Notes under the pieces: model-generated
Told to the model about the DNA's origin: nothing
The model's database searches: none
Seen by the model: the letters and a program-made list of their open reading frames with translations, nothing else
Origin: an uncultured Collinsella sp.
GTDB taxonomy: Bacteria > Actinomycetota > Coriobacteriia > Coriobacteriales > Coriobacteriaceae
Assembly: GCA_934643435.1 (NCBI GenBank)
Contig: CAKUCJ010000096.1
Coordinates: 1-5,685, forward strand
DNA length: 5,685 nt
Reading direction: 5' to 3'
Translations under genes and position numbers: made by a program
Part shown: positions 1-4,935 of the stretch, in pieces
How positions within the stretch are numbered: position 1 is the stretch's first letter
Layout of the letters: each line of letters starts with the position of its first letter

Positions 1-587
1 TTGTTGAACGTCATGGTCGGCGAGCTGTACGTCCAGATGGCGTAATCGAGGCTCGGAGCGTTAAACGTCGTGTCCGTGAACTCGGCGGACTCGTAGCCCC
101 AGTAGAACGTCTTGCCATTGACGACGCAACCGTTGAGCACAGTCTTGTTGGCGCGAATGAAGCCGAGGTAGTCGGCACTGCCGGAACGCATCGTCATGTT
201 CTCGAAGGTAACGGTGCCGGCTCCGTCGAAGGAGTAGTCGCCGTTGTACTCAGTGCCGAAGTACGCCGGATCTGGCACGAGCGCGCCAATGTTCCACGCG
301 GTCTTTTCGGTTCCCTGGCCCACAAAGGTGAGATTCTTGCCCTTGGTGGTGCCTGCGGAGTCCACCTTATAGAGCGTATAGTTGCCCTCACCAAGCACAA
401 GGGTGTCTCCACTGGCCGCCTCTTTGGTGGCGATGGCGACGTCTGTGTAGACGGTACCGGTCCTTTGATTGGTGATGGTCCATGTCGCGCCATCTGCAAA
501 TGCTGGTGACGCGAGGCCTATCATGACGAACGCAGCGGCAACAAACGCAGCGATCGCACGATAAGCCGTTCTGGTTAACGACTTCAT
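1..587 (-). CDS. Secreted surface/extracellular protein, beta-helix-like, partial (C-terminus outside window)
   Basis: This open frame reads leftwards from ATG at 587 and stays open to the window edge: 195 codons, with no stop reached. The start is supported by an AAGGAG ribosome binding site at 595-600 (minus strand), 7 nt before the ATG. Residues 1-31 form a classical Sec signal peptide: a basic start (MKSLTRTAYR), a hydrophobic core at about 11-26, and a probable signal peptidase I site after Ala-Phe-Ala31. The mature part is rich in Gly, Thr, Asn and aromatic residues, with short strand-turn repeats such as GDTLVLGEGNYTLY, NLTFVGQG and VTFENMTMRSG. This is the texture of right-handed parallel beta-helix or pectate-lyase-like surface proteins, and I recall similar proteins in Collinsella. 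No catalytic residues can be assigned. Export is well supported; the fold is inferred from pattern; the function (adhesin, glycan binding or other) is unknown. A C-terminal anchor, if any, lies outside the window. Confidence 0.85.
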   Translation of the reverse strand, partial: MKSLTRTAYRAIAAFVAAAFVMIGLASPAFADGATWTITNQRTGTVYTDVAIATKEAASGDTLVLGEGNYTLYKVDSAGTTKGKNLTFVGQGTEKTAWNIGALVPDPAYFGTEYNGDYSFDGAGTVTFENMTMRSGSADYLGFIRANKTVLNGCVVNGKTFYWGYESAEFTDTTFNAPSLDYAIWTYSSPTMTFN

Positions 588-842
588 GCTGACACTCCTT
601 TTATCCCGGTGGTATTAGCCAACATATATAGTTTAGATTCTGTAAAATCTTTTCCGAGCGTGTTAAAAATTTGATTGCCAATAAGTAAAAACAGCACAGG
701 AAAAACACAGTAATTTGTAAAATGTTGCAACTGTTTCTCCAACAAAATTGCGTCAGCGACGGCGTTTTGGGCAGCTGCAACGTTCCCGCTTTAGGTGGAA
801 ATTTCTATTGCCTGCAATCGAAAATGCCGATAGCCGTGGCTC
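588..842. other. AT-rich divergent intergenic region
   Basis: This gap separates the minus-strand secreted-protein gene from the plus-strand folate operon. Its 600-760 part is much more AT-rich than the flanking genes. I see no supported coding region or RNA gene in it. It holds a near-perfect 10-bp inverted repeat, GTTGCAACTG at 724-733 and CAGCTGCAAC at 772-781 (9 of 10 complementary), the left arm containing the palindrome GTTGCAAC. This could be a regulator site, but nothing ties it to a known operator. Confidence 0.5.
639..666 (-). promoter_or_regulatory. Candidate promoter for the secreted-protein gene
   Basis: Read on the minus strand, TTAACA (666-661, 5 of 6 to TTGACA) is followed after 16 bp by TACAGA (644-639, a weak -10). 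This would give a leader of about 45 nt ahead of the ATG at 587. The stretch is AT-rich, so chance matches are likely, and the nearby TATATA at about 625-630 has no good -35 partner. Confidence 0.3.
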
Positions 843-871
843 CTGACAGTCGCTTCCTTATGGGTTAGACT
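843..871 (+). promoter_or_regulatory. Sigma70-type promoter for the fchA-folD operon
   Basis: CTGACA at 843-848 (5 of 6 to TTGACA) and TAGACT at 866-871 (4 of 6 to TATAAT) are separated by exactly 17 bp, the ideal spacing. The predicted transcript starts near 878, giving a leader of about 105 nt before the ATG at 983. It is the best promoter-like match I found ahead of this operon. Confidence 0.6.
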
Positions 872-891
872 GGGCATCGAAAAATCCGATG

Positions 892-935
892 AATGGGACA
901 ACTGCCTCCTGGCATCGTTGCCCCATTTTTATTTT
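892..935 (+). terminator. Rho-independent terminator hairpin inside the fchA leader (attenuator candidate)
   Basis: The left arm AATGGG (892-897), CAAC (899-902) and TGCC (903-906) pairs with GGCA (911-914), GTTG (917-920) and CCCATT (922-927). This makes 14 base pairs around a TCCT loop, with one A/C mismatch and a 2-nt bulge (915-916). The stem runs straight into TTTTTATTTT (926-935). There is no plus-strand gene upstream for it to terminate, and it lies between the promoter at 843-871 and the first gene of the operon, so an attenuator role fits best. A competing pairing is visible: CGATG (887-891) can pair with CATCG (913-917), which would break the terminator stem. The ligand or factor, if any, cannot be told from sequence. 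Confidence 0.75.
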
Positions 936-966
936 GGCGTGCTACGGCCTCGTCTGCCGGCGCGCC
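936..966 (+). promoter_or_regulatory. GC-rich leader hairpin just upstream of the fchA ribosome binding site
   Basis: GGCGTGC (936-942) pairs with GCGCGCC (960-966) through 7 bp including one G-U, and CGGC (945-948) pairs with GCCG (956-959) inside it, around a 7-nt loop. A TA bulge lies between the two stems. The hairpin begins directly after the U-tract of the leader terminator and ends 5 nt before AGAGGTG (971-977), the ribosome binding site for the ATG at 983. It could tune initiation or be part of a larger leader fold; it could also be a chance product of GC-rich sequence. Confidence 0.45.
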
Positions 967-982
967 TGATAGAGGTGTTCCG

Positions 983-1615
983 ATGAGCCAAGAGATGATG
1001 GACAAGACTTGCCGCGGATTTGCCGAGGCGCTCGCTGCTCGTGAGCCCGTGCCGGGCGGCGGTAGCGCGAGCGCCTTTGTGGGCGCGCTGGGCGCCTCGC
1101 TTTGCGGGATGGTCGCGCGCTACGGGGCAACTAATCCCGCGCTAGCCAATCGCGCAGACGATCTGACGCGTGCATTTGCCCAGGCAGACGAGTTGGCGCA
1201 GGAACTTGTAGGTCTAGTTGCCGAGGATGTTCGTGCGTACGGCCAGGTGTCCGCTGCGTACGGTATTCCTCGTGATGATCCGGCTCGATCCGTGGCGATT
1301 CAGGACGCGTTGCGCGTGGCGGCCATGCCGCCGTACCGCATCATGGATGCCTGCGGACGCGCGCTAGCACTGCTCGAGGACATGGCCGATAAGGGTTCGC
1401 GCCAGCTGCTGTCCGACGTGGCGTGTGGTGCCGTGTTCTGCCGTGCCGCCATGCAGGGTGCGAGCCTGACGCTCTTTGCCAACACCACGTCCATGAAGGA
1501 TCGCGCCCGTGCCGAGGAGCTCGAGGCGGCGTGCGATGAGCTGCTGGATACGTGGCTGCCGCGTGCCGATGCACTGGCACGCCGCGCTGCCGACGCTGCA
1601 AGGAAGAGGGGATAG
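983..1615 (+). CDS. fchA: FTCD_C-family methenyltetrahydrofolate cyclohydrolase / cyclodeaminase (FchA-like)
   Basis: A 210-residue soluble cytoplasmic protein of the formiminotransferase-cyclodeaminase C-terminal (FTCD_C) superfamily, close to the roughly 200-210 residues of stand-alone members. The glycine-rich folate-binding signature PVPGGGSASA is at residues 22-31. The helical EDVRAY motif at 81-86, the AMPPYRI segment at 114-120 and SDVACGA at 144-150 are also typical. Members either deaminate formimino-THF or, as FchA, hydrolyse 5,10-methenyl-THF to 10-formyl-THF. FchA is preferred here because the gene lies 2 bp ahead of a folD whose own cyclohydrolase residues are missing, and no formiminotransferase domain or histidine-degradation gene is seen. 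The ATG at 983 was chosen because it has AGAGGTG 5 nt upstream and gives the family N-terminus. An in-frame ATG at 893 lies inside the leader terminator stem and has no ribosome binding site. The family is certain, the exact reaction inferred. Confidence 0.88.
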   Translation: MSQEMMDKTCRGFAEALAAREPVPGGGSASAFVGALGASLCGMVARYGATNPALANRADDLTRAFAQADELAQELVGLVAEDVRAYGQVSAAYGIPRDDPARSVAIQDALRVAAMPPYRIMDACGRALALLEDMADKGSRQLLSDVACGAVFCRAAMQGASLTLFANTTSMKDRARAEELEAACDELLDTWLPRADALARRAADAARKRG

Positions 1616-1617
1616 CC

Positions 1618-2472
1618 ATGGCTGAACTGCTCAAGGGCGCTCCCGTTGCCCGCACCTTGACCGAGGAACTTGCCGCTCGCTGCGCTGCGCTACGCGAGCG
1701 CGGCGTTGTTCCGACGTTGGCTATCGTCCGTGTGGGCGAGCGCGAGGACGACCTATCCTACGAGCGCGGTGCGCTCAAGCGCTGCGAAAAGGTTGGCATC
1801 GAGGTTCGTCGCGTGTTGCTTCCTGCCGATGTTTCGCAGGACGAGCTGTTGGCGGCGATCGGGGACATTAATGCCGATTCGGCTGTTCATGGCTGCCTGC
1901 TGTTCCGTCCGCTGCCCGCCGGCCTTGACGAGGACGCCGTTGCCGCGGCGCTCGATCCCGCCAAGGACGTTGACTCCATGACGCCAGCTTCGCTGCTTAC
2001 CGCGCTTTCGGGTCGCGGCGAGGGTTTTGCCCCCTGCACGGCCGAAGCCGTTCTGGCGATTCTGGATCACTATGGCGTTGAACTGGACGGTGCCAAGGTT
2101 GCCGTTGTCGGTCGCTCGCTGGTAATTGGCCGTCCTGTTGCCGCCATGCTTACGGCACGCAATGCTACCGTGACGACATGCCACACGCACACGCGCGACC
2201 TTGCTGCCGAGTGCCGTGCCGCCGATATTGTGGTTGCCGCGGTTGGACGCGCGCGCACGATTGGCGCGGATGCGGTCCGCGAGGGCCAGACGGTCATCGA
2301 CGTTGGCATTAACTGGGACGAGGCTGCCGGCAAGTTGGTCGGTGACGTCGATTTTGATGCTGCGGAGCCGGTTGTTGGCGCCATCACCCCCGTGCCGGGC
2401 GGCGTGGGCGCCGTGACGACGGCGATTCTCGCCAAGCACGTGATCGAGGCGGCCGAACGCGCGGCGAAATAG
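1618..2472 (+). CDS. folD: FolD-type methylenetetrahydrofolate dehydrogenase, apparently lacking cyclohydrolase residues
   Basis: A 284-residue cytosolic protein, against 288 for E. coli FolD. FolD oxidises 5,10-methylene-THF to methenyl-THF with NAD(P)+ and, in bifunctional forms, hydrolyses it to 10-formyl-THF. Seen here: VG at 39-40 and Tyr48 (E. coli Tyr50), KDVD at 116-119 (folate-binding Asp119), PCT at 139-141, the nucleotide-binding GRSLVIGRP at 165-173, VGDVDF at 241-246 and TPVPGGVG at 257-264. The N-terminal half aligns with E. coli FolD without gaps at a constant offset of 2. At the cyclohydrolase Lys54 site there is Ala52 (YERGALK instead of YVxxK), and at the Gln98 site there is Phe96 (FRPLP instead of QLPLP). 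The fold and dehydrogenase half are intact, but cyclohydrolase activity is probably lost and supplied by the FchA-like neighbour. The ATG at 1618 follows the fchA stop by 2 nt, with GGAAGAGGGG just upstream, so translation is probably coupled. Confidence 0.95.
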   Translation: MAELLKGAPVARTLTEELAARCAALRERGVVPTLAIVRVGEREDDLSYERGALKRCEKVGIEVRRVLLPADVSQDELLAAIGDINADSAVHGCLLFRPLPAGLDEDAVAAALDPAKDVDSMTPASLLTALSGRGEGFAPCTAEAVLAILDHYGVELDGAKVAVVGRSLVIGRPVAAMLTARNATVTTCHTHTRDLAAECRAADIVVAAVGRARTIGADAVREGQTVIDVGINWDEAAGKLVGDVDFDAAEPVVGAITPVPGGVGAVTTAILAKHVIEAAERAAK

Positions 2473-2511
2473 GCGTTTCGCGGCTGTTTAGGGGGTTGGT
2501 TAGATACCCCG

Positions 2512-2541
2512 TGGTCAAAAAATGCCAAATATGAGTACTGT
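2512..2541 (+). repeat. Left arm of the 30-bp terminal inverted repeat
   Basis: It begins TGGTCAAAAAATGCC and ends GAGTACTGT. It is exactly complementary in reverse to 2710-2739; two mismatches follow immediately on the inner side (2542-2543), which sets the inner boundary. Confidence 0.95.
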
Positions 2542-2576
2542 TGCCTTGTTGGTTACATATTTTTGAGATTGATTTA

Positions 2577-2616
2577 ACTCCCTAATGATATTAAGTATCG
2601 TTAGGGAGTCACTTTT
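2577..2616 (+). terminator. Hairpin inside the inverted-repeat element; possible terminator of fchA-folD
   Basis: The arm from ACTCCCTAA (2577-2585) through TGATA (2586-2590) pairs with TATCG (2596-2600) and TTAGGGAGT (2601-2609), giving 14 bp with one G-U around a TTAAG loop. CACTTTTATT follows, a modest U-tract. No other terminator is visible after folD, so the element may have supplied one. On the minus strand the following bases are less U-rich. Confidence 0.5.
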
Positions 2617-2709
2617 ATTGGACCTTTGGGGAATTACTTCACTCAGCTTTTGGACAAGTGGGGATTTCTAGCGTCTGAACTTGAGCAAATCGCTGCTACT
2701 AAATTGGTG

Positions 2710-2739
2710 ACAGTACTCATATTTGGCATTTTTTGACCA
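2710..2739 (-). repeat. Right arm of the 30-bp terminal inverted repeat
   Basis: It begins ACAGTACTC and ends GGCATTTTTTGACCA, the exact reverse complement of 2512-2541. It lies about 100 bp upstream of the C69 peptidase start, so it may affect transcription of that gene. Confidence 0.95.
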
Positions 2740-2796
2740 GGGGGGTTGCGAGGGGGTCGTGGCGACTGTGGTTTCGCCCTTTTTGCGTCGAAGCGA

Positions 2797-2802
2797 TACA
2801 CT
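2797..2802 (+). promoter_or_regulatory. Candidate -10 for the C69 peptidase gene
   Basis: TACACT at 2797-2802 (4 of 6 to TATAAT) would place the transcript start near 2809, about 30 nt before the ATG at 2839. The best upstream hexamer, TTTCGC at 2772-2777, is weak and its 19-bp spacing is long. The gene probably has its own promoter, because the terminator-like hairpin and repeat element separate it from folD. Confidence 0.3.
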
Positions 2803-2838
2803 GTTGCCGTTTGATTTCTTCGCTCAAGGAGGATGCGC

Positions 2839-4362
2839 ATGCCGTGTACAACGATTTTGGTTGGTAAGAACGCGAGCTATGACGGGTCGACGCTGATTGC
2901 CCGCAACGAGGACTCGTCCAACGGGGTGTTTGAGCCCAAGCGTATGCGCGTGGTGCACCCCGACGAGCAGCCGCGCGTCTACACGAGTGTCCTGAGCCAC
3001 CTGACGATCGAGCTGCCCGATAACCCCATGCGCTACACGAGCGTCCCCGATGTCATCCCCGGTCACGGCATTTGGGCCGAGGCCGGATTCAATGAGCTCA
3101 ACGTGGGCATGTCTGCAACCGAGACGCTCACCACCAACGAGCGCGTCCGCGGTGCCGACCCGCTCGTGGACTACGTGCCCGCCAAGGGCAACGAGGGCGA
3201 GGACGGCTATGTTCCGGCACAGCCCGGCGGCCTGGGCGAAGAGGACATGGTGACCCTGGTGCTGCCGTACGCCAAGTCTGCCCGCGACGGCGTGCGTATC
3301 CTGGGCGATCTGCTCGAGCGCTACGGCACCTACGAGAACAACGGCATCGCCTTTAGCGACGTGGACGAGATTTGGTGGCTCGAGACCATTGGCGGCCACC
3401 ACTGGATCGCCAAGCGCGTGCCCGACGACGCCTATGTGACCATGCCCAACCAACTGGGTATCGACAGCTTTGACCTGGATGACGCCGAGGGCGACCAGGC
3501 CGACCACATGTGCTCTTCCGACCTGCGCGCCTGGATGGCCGAGTGGCATCTGGATCTGACGCTGGGCGTCGAGGGTGACGGCCCCGCTGCGGTCTTTAAC
3601 CCGCGCGAGGCCTTTGGCTCGCACAGCGACAGCGATCACGTCTACAACACGCCGCGCGCCTGGTACATGCAGCGCTGCCTCAACCCCAGCGACGTGTGGG
3701 ACGGCCCCGACGCCGACTTTACGCCCGAGAGCGATGACATCCCCTGGAGCCGCGTGCCCGAGCGCAAGGTGACCATCGAGGTCATTAAGTACGTGCTCTC
3801 CAGTCACTACCAGGGCACGGAGTACGACTGCTACGGCAGCAAGGGCACGCCGGCCACGCGCGGCGCCTATCGTCCCATCGGCATCAACCGCAACAGCCAG
3901 CTCGCCGTGTTGCAGCTTCGCCCCTATGCGCAGCCGGCCTATCGCGCCGTGCAGTGGATGGCATTTGGCTCCAATTCGTTTAACGCGCTGGTCCCGCTGT
4001 ATGCCAACGTCGAGACCATGCCCGAGTACTACGCTGACACGCAGGCTCGCGTGACCTCCGAGAACTTCTACTGGGCGAATCGCCTGATCGGTGCCTTGGC
4101 CGATGTCCGCTTCCATGAGTGCGGCCGCGCGGTGGAGGACTACCAGGAGAAGGTCGGTGGCATGGGCCACAAGCAGCTCCACGATGTTGACGCCGCCGTT
4201 GCCGCCCTGCCCGAGGCCGAGGTTTCCGCCGAGCTCGCGCGCGCCAACGAGGCCTTCGCCGAGCTCGTGCGCGTGGAGACCGATGCCCTGTTGGGCAAGG
4301 TGCTCTACACCACGAGCTGCGCCATGAAGAACTCCTTCGCGATGAACGATAACGTCAGGTAA
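2839..4362 (+). CDS. C69-family dipeptidase (PepD-type Ntn-hydrolase)
   Basis: A 507-residue protein of peptidase family C69, the N-terminal-nucleophile hydrolases that include Lactobacillus PepD dipeptidases, and somewhat longer than those. The expected nucleophile is Cys3 in MPCTTILVGK. Exposing it requires loss of only Met-Pro, which fits a cytosolic enzyme; there is no signal peptide or membrane segment. Further family motifs are DGSTLIARNED (15-25), GFNELNVGMSATET (83-96), EEDMVTLVLPYAKSARDG (135-152) and DEIWWLETIGGHHW (177-190). Later come a YRPIGINRNSQ-type segment and WMAFGSNSFNALVPLY in the C-terminal third. The likely role is hydrolysis of dipeptides taken up or released during peptide catabolism; the exact substrate cannot be told. 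The ATG at 2839 was chosen because AAGGAGG (2826-2832) lies 6 nt upstream and Cys falls at position 3. An in-frame ATG at 2833 touches the ribosome binding site and is unlikely. It appears monocistronic, ending in its own terminator. Confidence 0.93.
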   Translation: MPCTTILVGKNASYDGSTLIARNEDSSNGVFEPKRMRVVHPDEQPRVYTSVLSHLTIELPDNPMRYTSVPDVIPGHGIWAEAGFNELNVGMSATETLTTNERVRGADPLVDYVPAKGNEGEDGYVPAQPGGLGEEDMVTLVLPYAKSARDGVRILGDLLERYGTYENNGIAFSDVDEIWWLETIGGHHWIAKRVPDDAYVTMPNQLGIDSFDLDDAEGDQADHMCSSDLRAWMAEWHLDLTLGVEGDGPAAVFNPREAFGSHSDSDHVYNTPRAWYMQRCLNPSDVWDGPDADFTPESDDIPWSRVPERKVTIEVIKYVLSSHYQGTEYDCYGSKGTPATRGAYRPIGINRNSQLAVLQLRPYAQPAYRAVQWMAFGSNSFNALVPLYANVETMPEYYADTQARVTSENFYWANRLIGALADVRFHECGRAVEDYQEKVGGMGHKQLHDVDAAVAALPEAEVSAELARANEAFAELVRVETDALLGKVLYTTSCAMKNSFAMNDNVR

Positions 4363-4380
4363 AGACCACCTTGCAGCGAG

Positions 4381-4427
4381 CGAGCGGGGCAAACGCCGTC
4401 AAAGGCTTTGTCCCGCTCGATTTCTAT
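4381..4427 (+). terminator. Rho-independent terminator after the C69 peptidase gene
   Basis: CGAGCGGGGCAAA (4381-4393) pairs with TTTGTCCCGCTCG (4407-4419) through 13 bp with one G-U. GCC (4395-4397) and GGC (4404-4406) extend the stem inside the loop. ATTTCTAT follows, an imperfect U-tract. It lies 18 nt after the stop codon of the peptidase gene. Confidence 0.8.
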
Positions 4428-4445
4428 CCTCGCGATAAAACGATT

Positions 4446-4475
4446 TTGTGTCGTTCGCTCAATCTTGGGTACAAG
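4446..4475 (+). promoter_or_regulatory. Candidate promoter for the phasin-like/UbiB pair
   Basis: TTGTGT (4446-4451) and TACAAG (4470-4475) are separated by 18 bp, just after the terminator of the preceding gene and about 35 nt before the ATG at 4511. Both boxes are imperfect. Position is the main support: the terminator upstream means that the next genes need a new promoter somewhere in 4428-4500. Confidence 0.35.
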
Positions 4476-4510
4476 AAGGCCAATGCAGTTGTTCATGATT
4501 GGAGCCAACC

Positions 4511-4927
4511 ATGGTTATGAAACTCGACCAGCTTGTTAACGGTGCCATCAACGTGGGCTTCGGCGCCGCCGCCGTCGCCGTCGAGGGCAGCAAGAAGGTT
4601 CTCAACGATCTCAGTACCAAGGGCGAGCAGGTTCGCAAGGACGCCGGTGCCCCCGATATCGCCCGCAGCGTGTCCGACATGTTCGAGCAGGCCGGCGGCA
4701 CCATCTCCGATCTGTCCGAGCGCCTGGGCATGCAGGGCGAGACCGCGGCGCAGCGTGTGCTCGACGAGCTCATCCTGGCCCGCGTCCGCGTTATGACCGC
4801 TCCCGAGCGCACGGCCTTCTTGGCCCACGTGCGCGACATCGTCGATTCGGTCGAGGACAACGTGACCTCGGTGCCCGTCGAGTCCGTTGAGCCCGACGAT
4901 GCAGAGGACACCGAAGAGGCCGAGTAG
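4511..4927 (+). CDS. Small phasin-like helical protein
   Basis: A 138-residue soluble protein, rich in Ala, Val, Glu and Asp. Residues 15-38 (VGFGAAAVAVEG, then KKVLNDLSTKGE) resemble the start of phasin/PhaF-like proteins, whose amphipathic helices coat polyhydroxyalkanoate granules or associate with lipid surfaces. The middle (49-118) is also predicted helical, with heptad-like hydrophobic spacing. The last 17 residues (122-138) are a strongly acidic, probably disordered tail. GGAG at 4501-4504 lies 6 nt before the ATG at 4511, which decides this start; TTG at 4499 overlaps the ribosome binding site and ATG at 4517 is too far from it. The gene ends 8 bp before an AarF/UbiB kinase, and I recall phasin-family proteins beside AarF genes in other Gram-positives. 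No granule-synthesis gene is seen, so a role with the kinase at the membrane is more likely than storage. The phasin assignment is by pattern only. Confidence 0.8.
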   Translation: MVMKLDQLVNGAINVGFGAAAVAVEGSKKVLNDLSTKGEQVRKDAGAPDIARSVSDMFEQAGGTISDLSERLGMQGETAAQRVLDELILARVRVMTAPERTAFLAHVRDIVDSVEDNVTSVPVESVEPDDAEDTEEAE

Positions 4928-4935
4928 CAGCGCAG

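Larger units (their letters stand above)
2512..2739. mobile_element. MITE-like non-coding element with perfect 30-bp terminal inverted repeats
   Basis: This 228-bp stretch between folD and the C69 peptidase gene is bounded by inverted repeats that match at all 30 positions (2512-2541 and 2710-2739). After one G/G mismatch the match extends through CCCC (2507-2510) opposite GGGG (2741-2744). The 168-bp interior is AT-richer than the flanking genes, carries a 14-bp hairpin at 2577-2609 and has no convincing coding frame. Long terminal inverted repeats round a short non-coding core are the form of a MITE, mobilised in trans by a transposase not present here. GGGGGTTG occurs at 2491-2498 and again at 2741-2748, a possible but untidy target duplication. 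Alternatives are a structured RNA or a fixed intergenic repeat. The inverted repeat is certain, mobility is inferred. Confidence 0.65.

Noticed and set aside
194..499. A 101-codon minus-strand frame
   Set aside because: It overlaps the secreted-protein gene in another frame on the same strand and is rich in Pro, Arg and Ser with no motif; the other frame has a signal peptide and a good ribosome binding site.
893..982. An earlier in-frame start for the FchA-like protein, adding 30 residues
   Set aside because: The ATG at 893 lies inside a terminator stem, has no ribosome binding site, and the added residues do not resemble the family; the ATG at 983 has both spacing and family length.
872..982. 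A known ZTP (pfl) or tetrahydrofolate riboswitch
   Set aside because: Both are tied to one-carbon genes, so I looked for them, but the conserved cores I know (such as the CCGCCUGGGC-type segment of ZTP) are not present. An Rfam covariance search would be decisive.
1753..2439. Minus-strand and alternative-frame open frames within folD
   Set aside because: They overlap a fully conserved FolD, and their protein sequences look like shadow translation with no domain.
2618..2671. A 17-codon TTG-start peptide inside the inverted-repeat element
   Set aside because: The start is rare, it is very short, and the only upstream purine run is locked in the internal hairpin.
2507..2744. A retron, CRISPR fragment or tRNA-type structure as the explanation of the inverted repeats
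   Set aside because: There is no reverse transcriptase gene, no repeat-spacer pattern and no cloverleaf; a terminal inverted repeat element explains the structure more simply.
2643..2840. A 65-codon minus-strand frame crossing the right repeat arm
   Set aside because: It runs through the non-coding element and into the peptidase's upstream region, has a low-complexity Arg/Pro composition and no supported ribosome binding site.
2824..4392. A 522-codon open frame on the minus strand opposite the C69 peptidase gene
   Set aside because: It mirrors the plus-strand gene almost exactly, has no recognisable motifs and a composition (Val, Gly, His, Ala) typical of antisense frames in GC-rich genes. 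The plus-strand protein has clear family motifs throughout.
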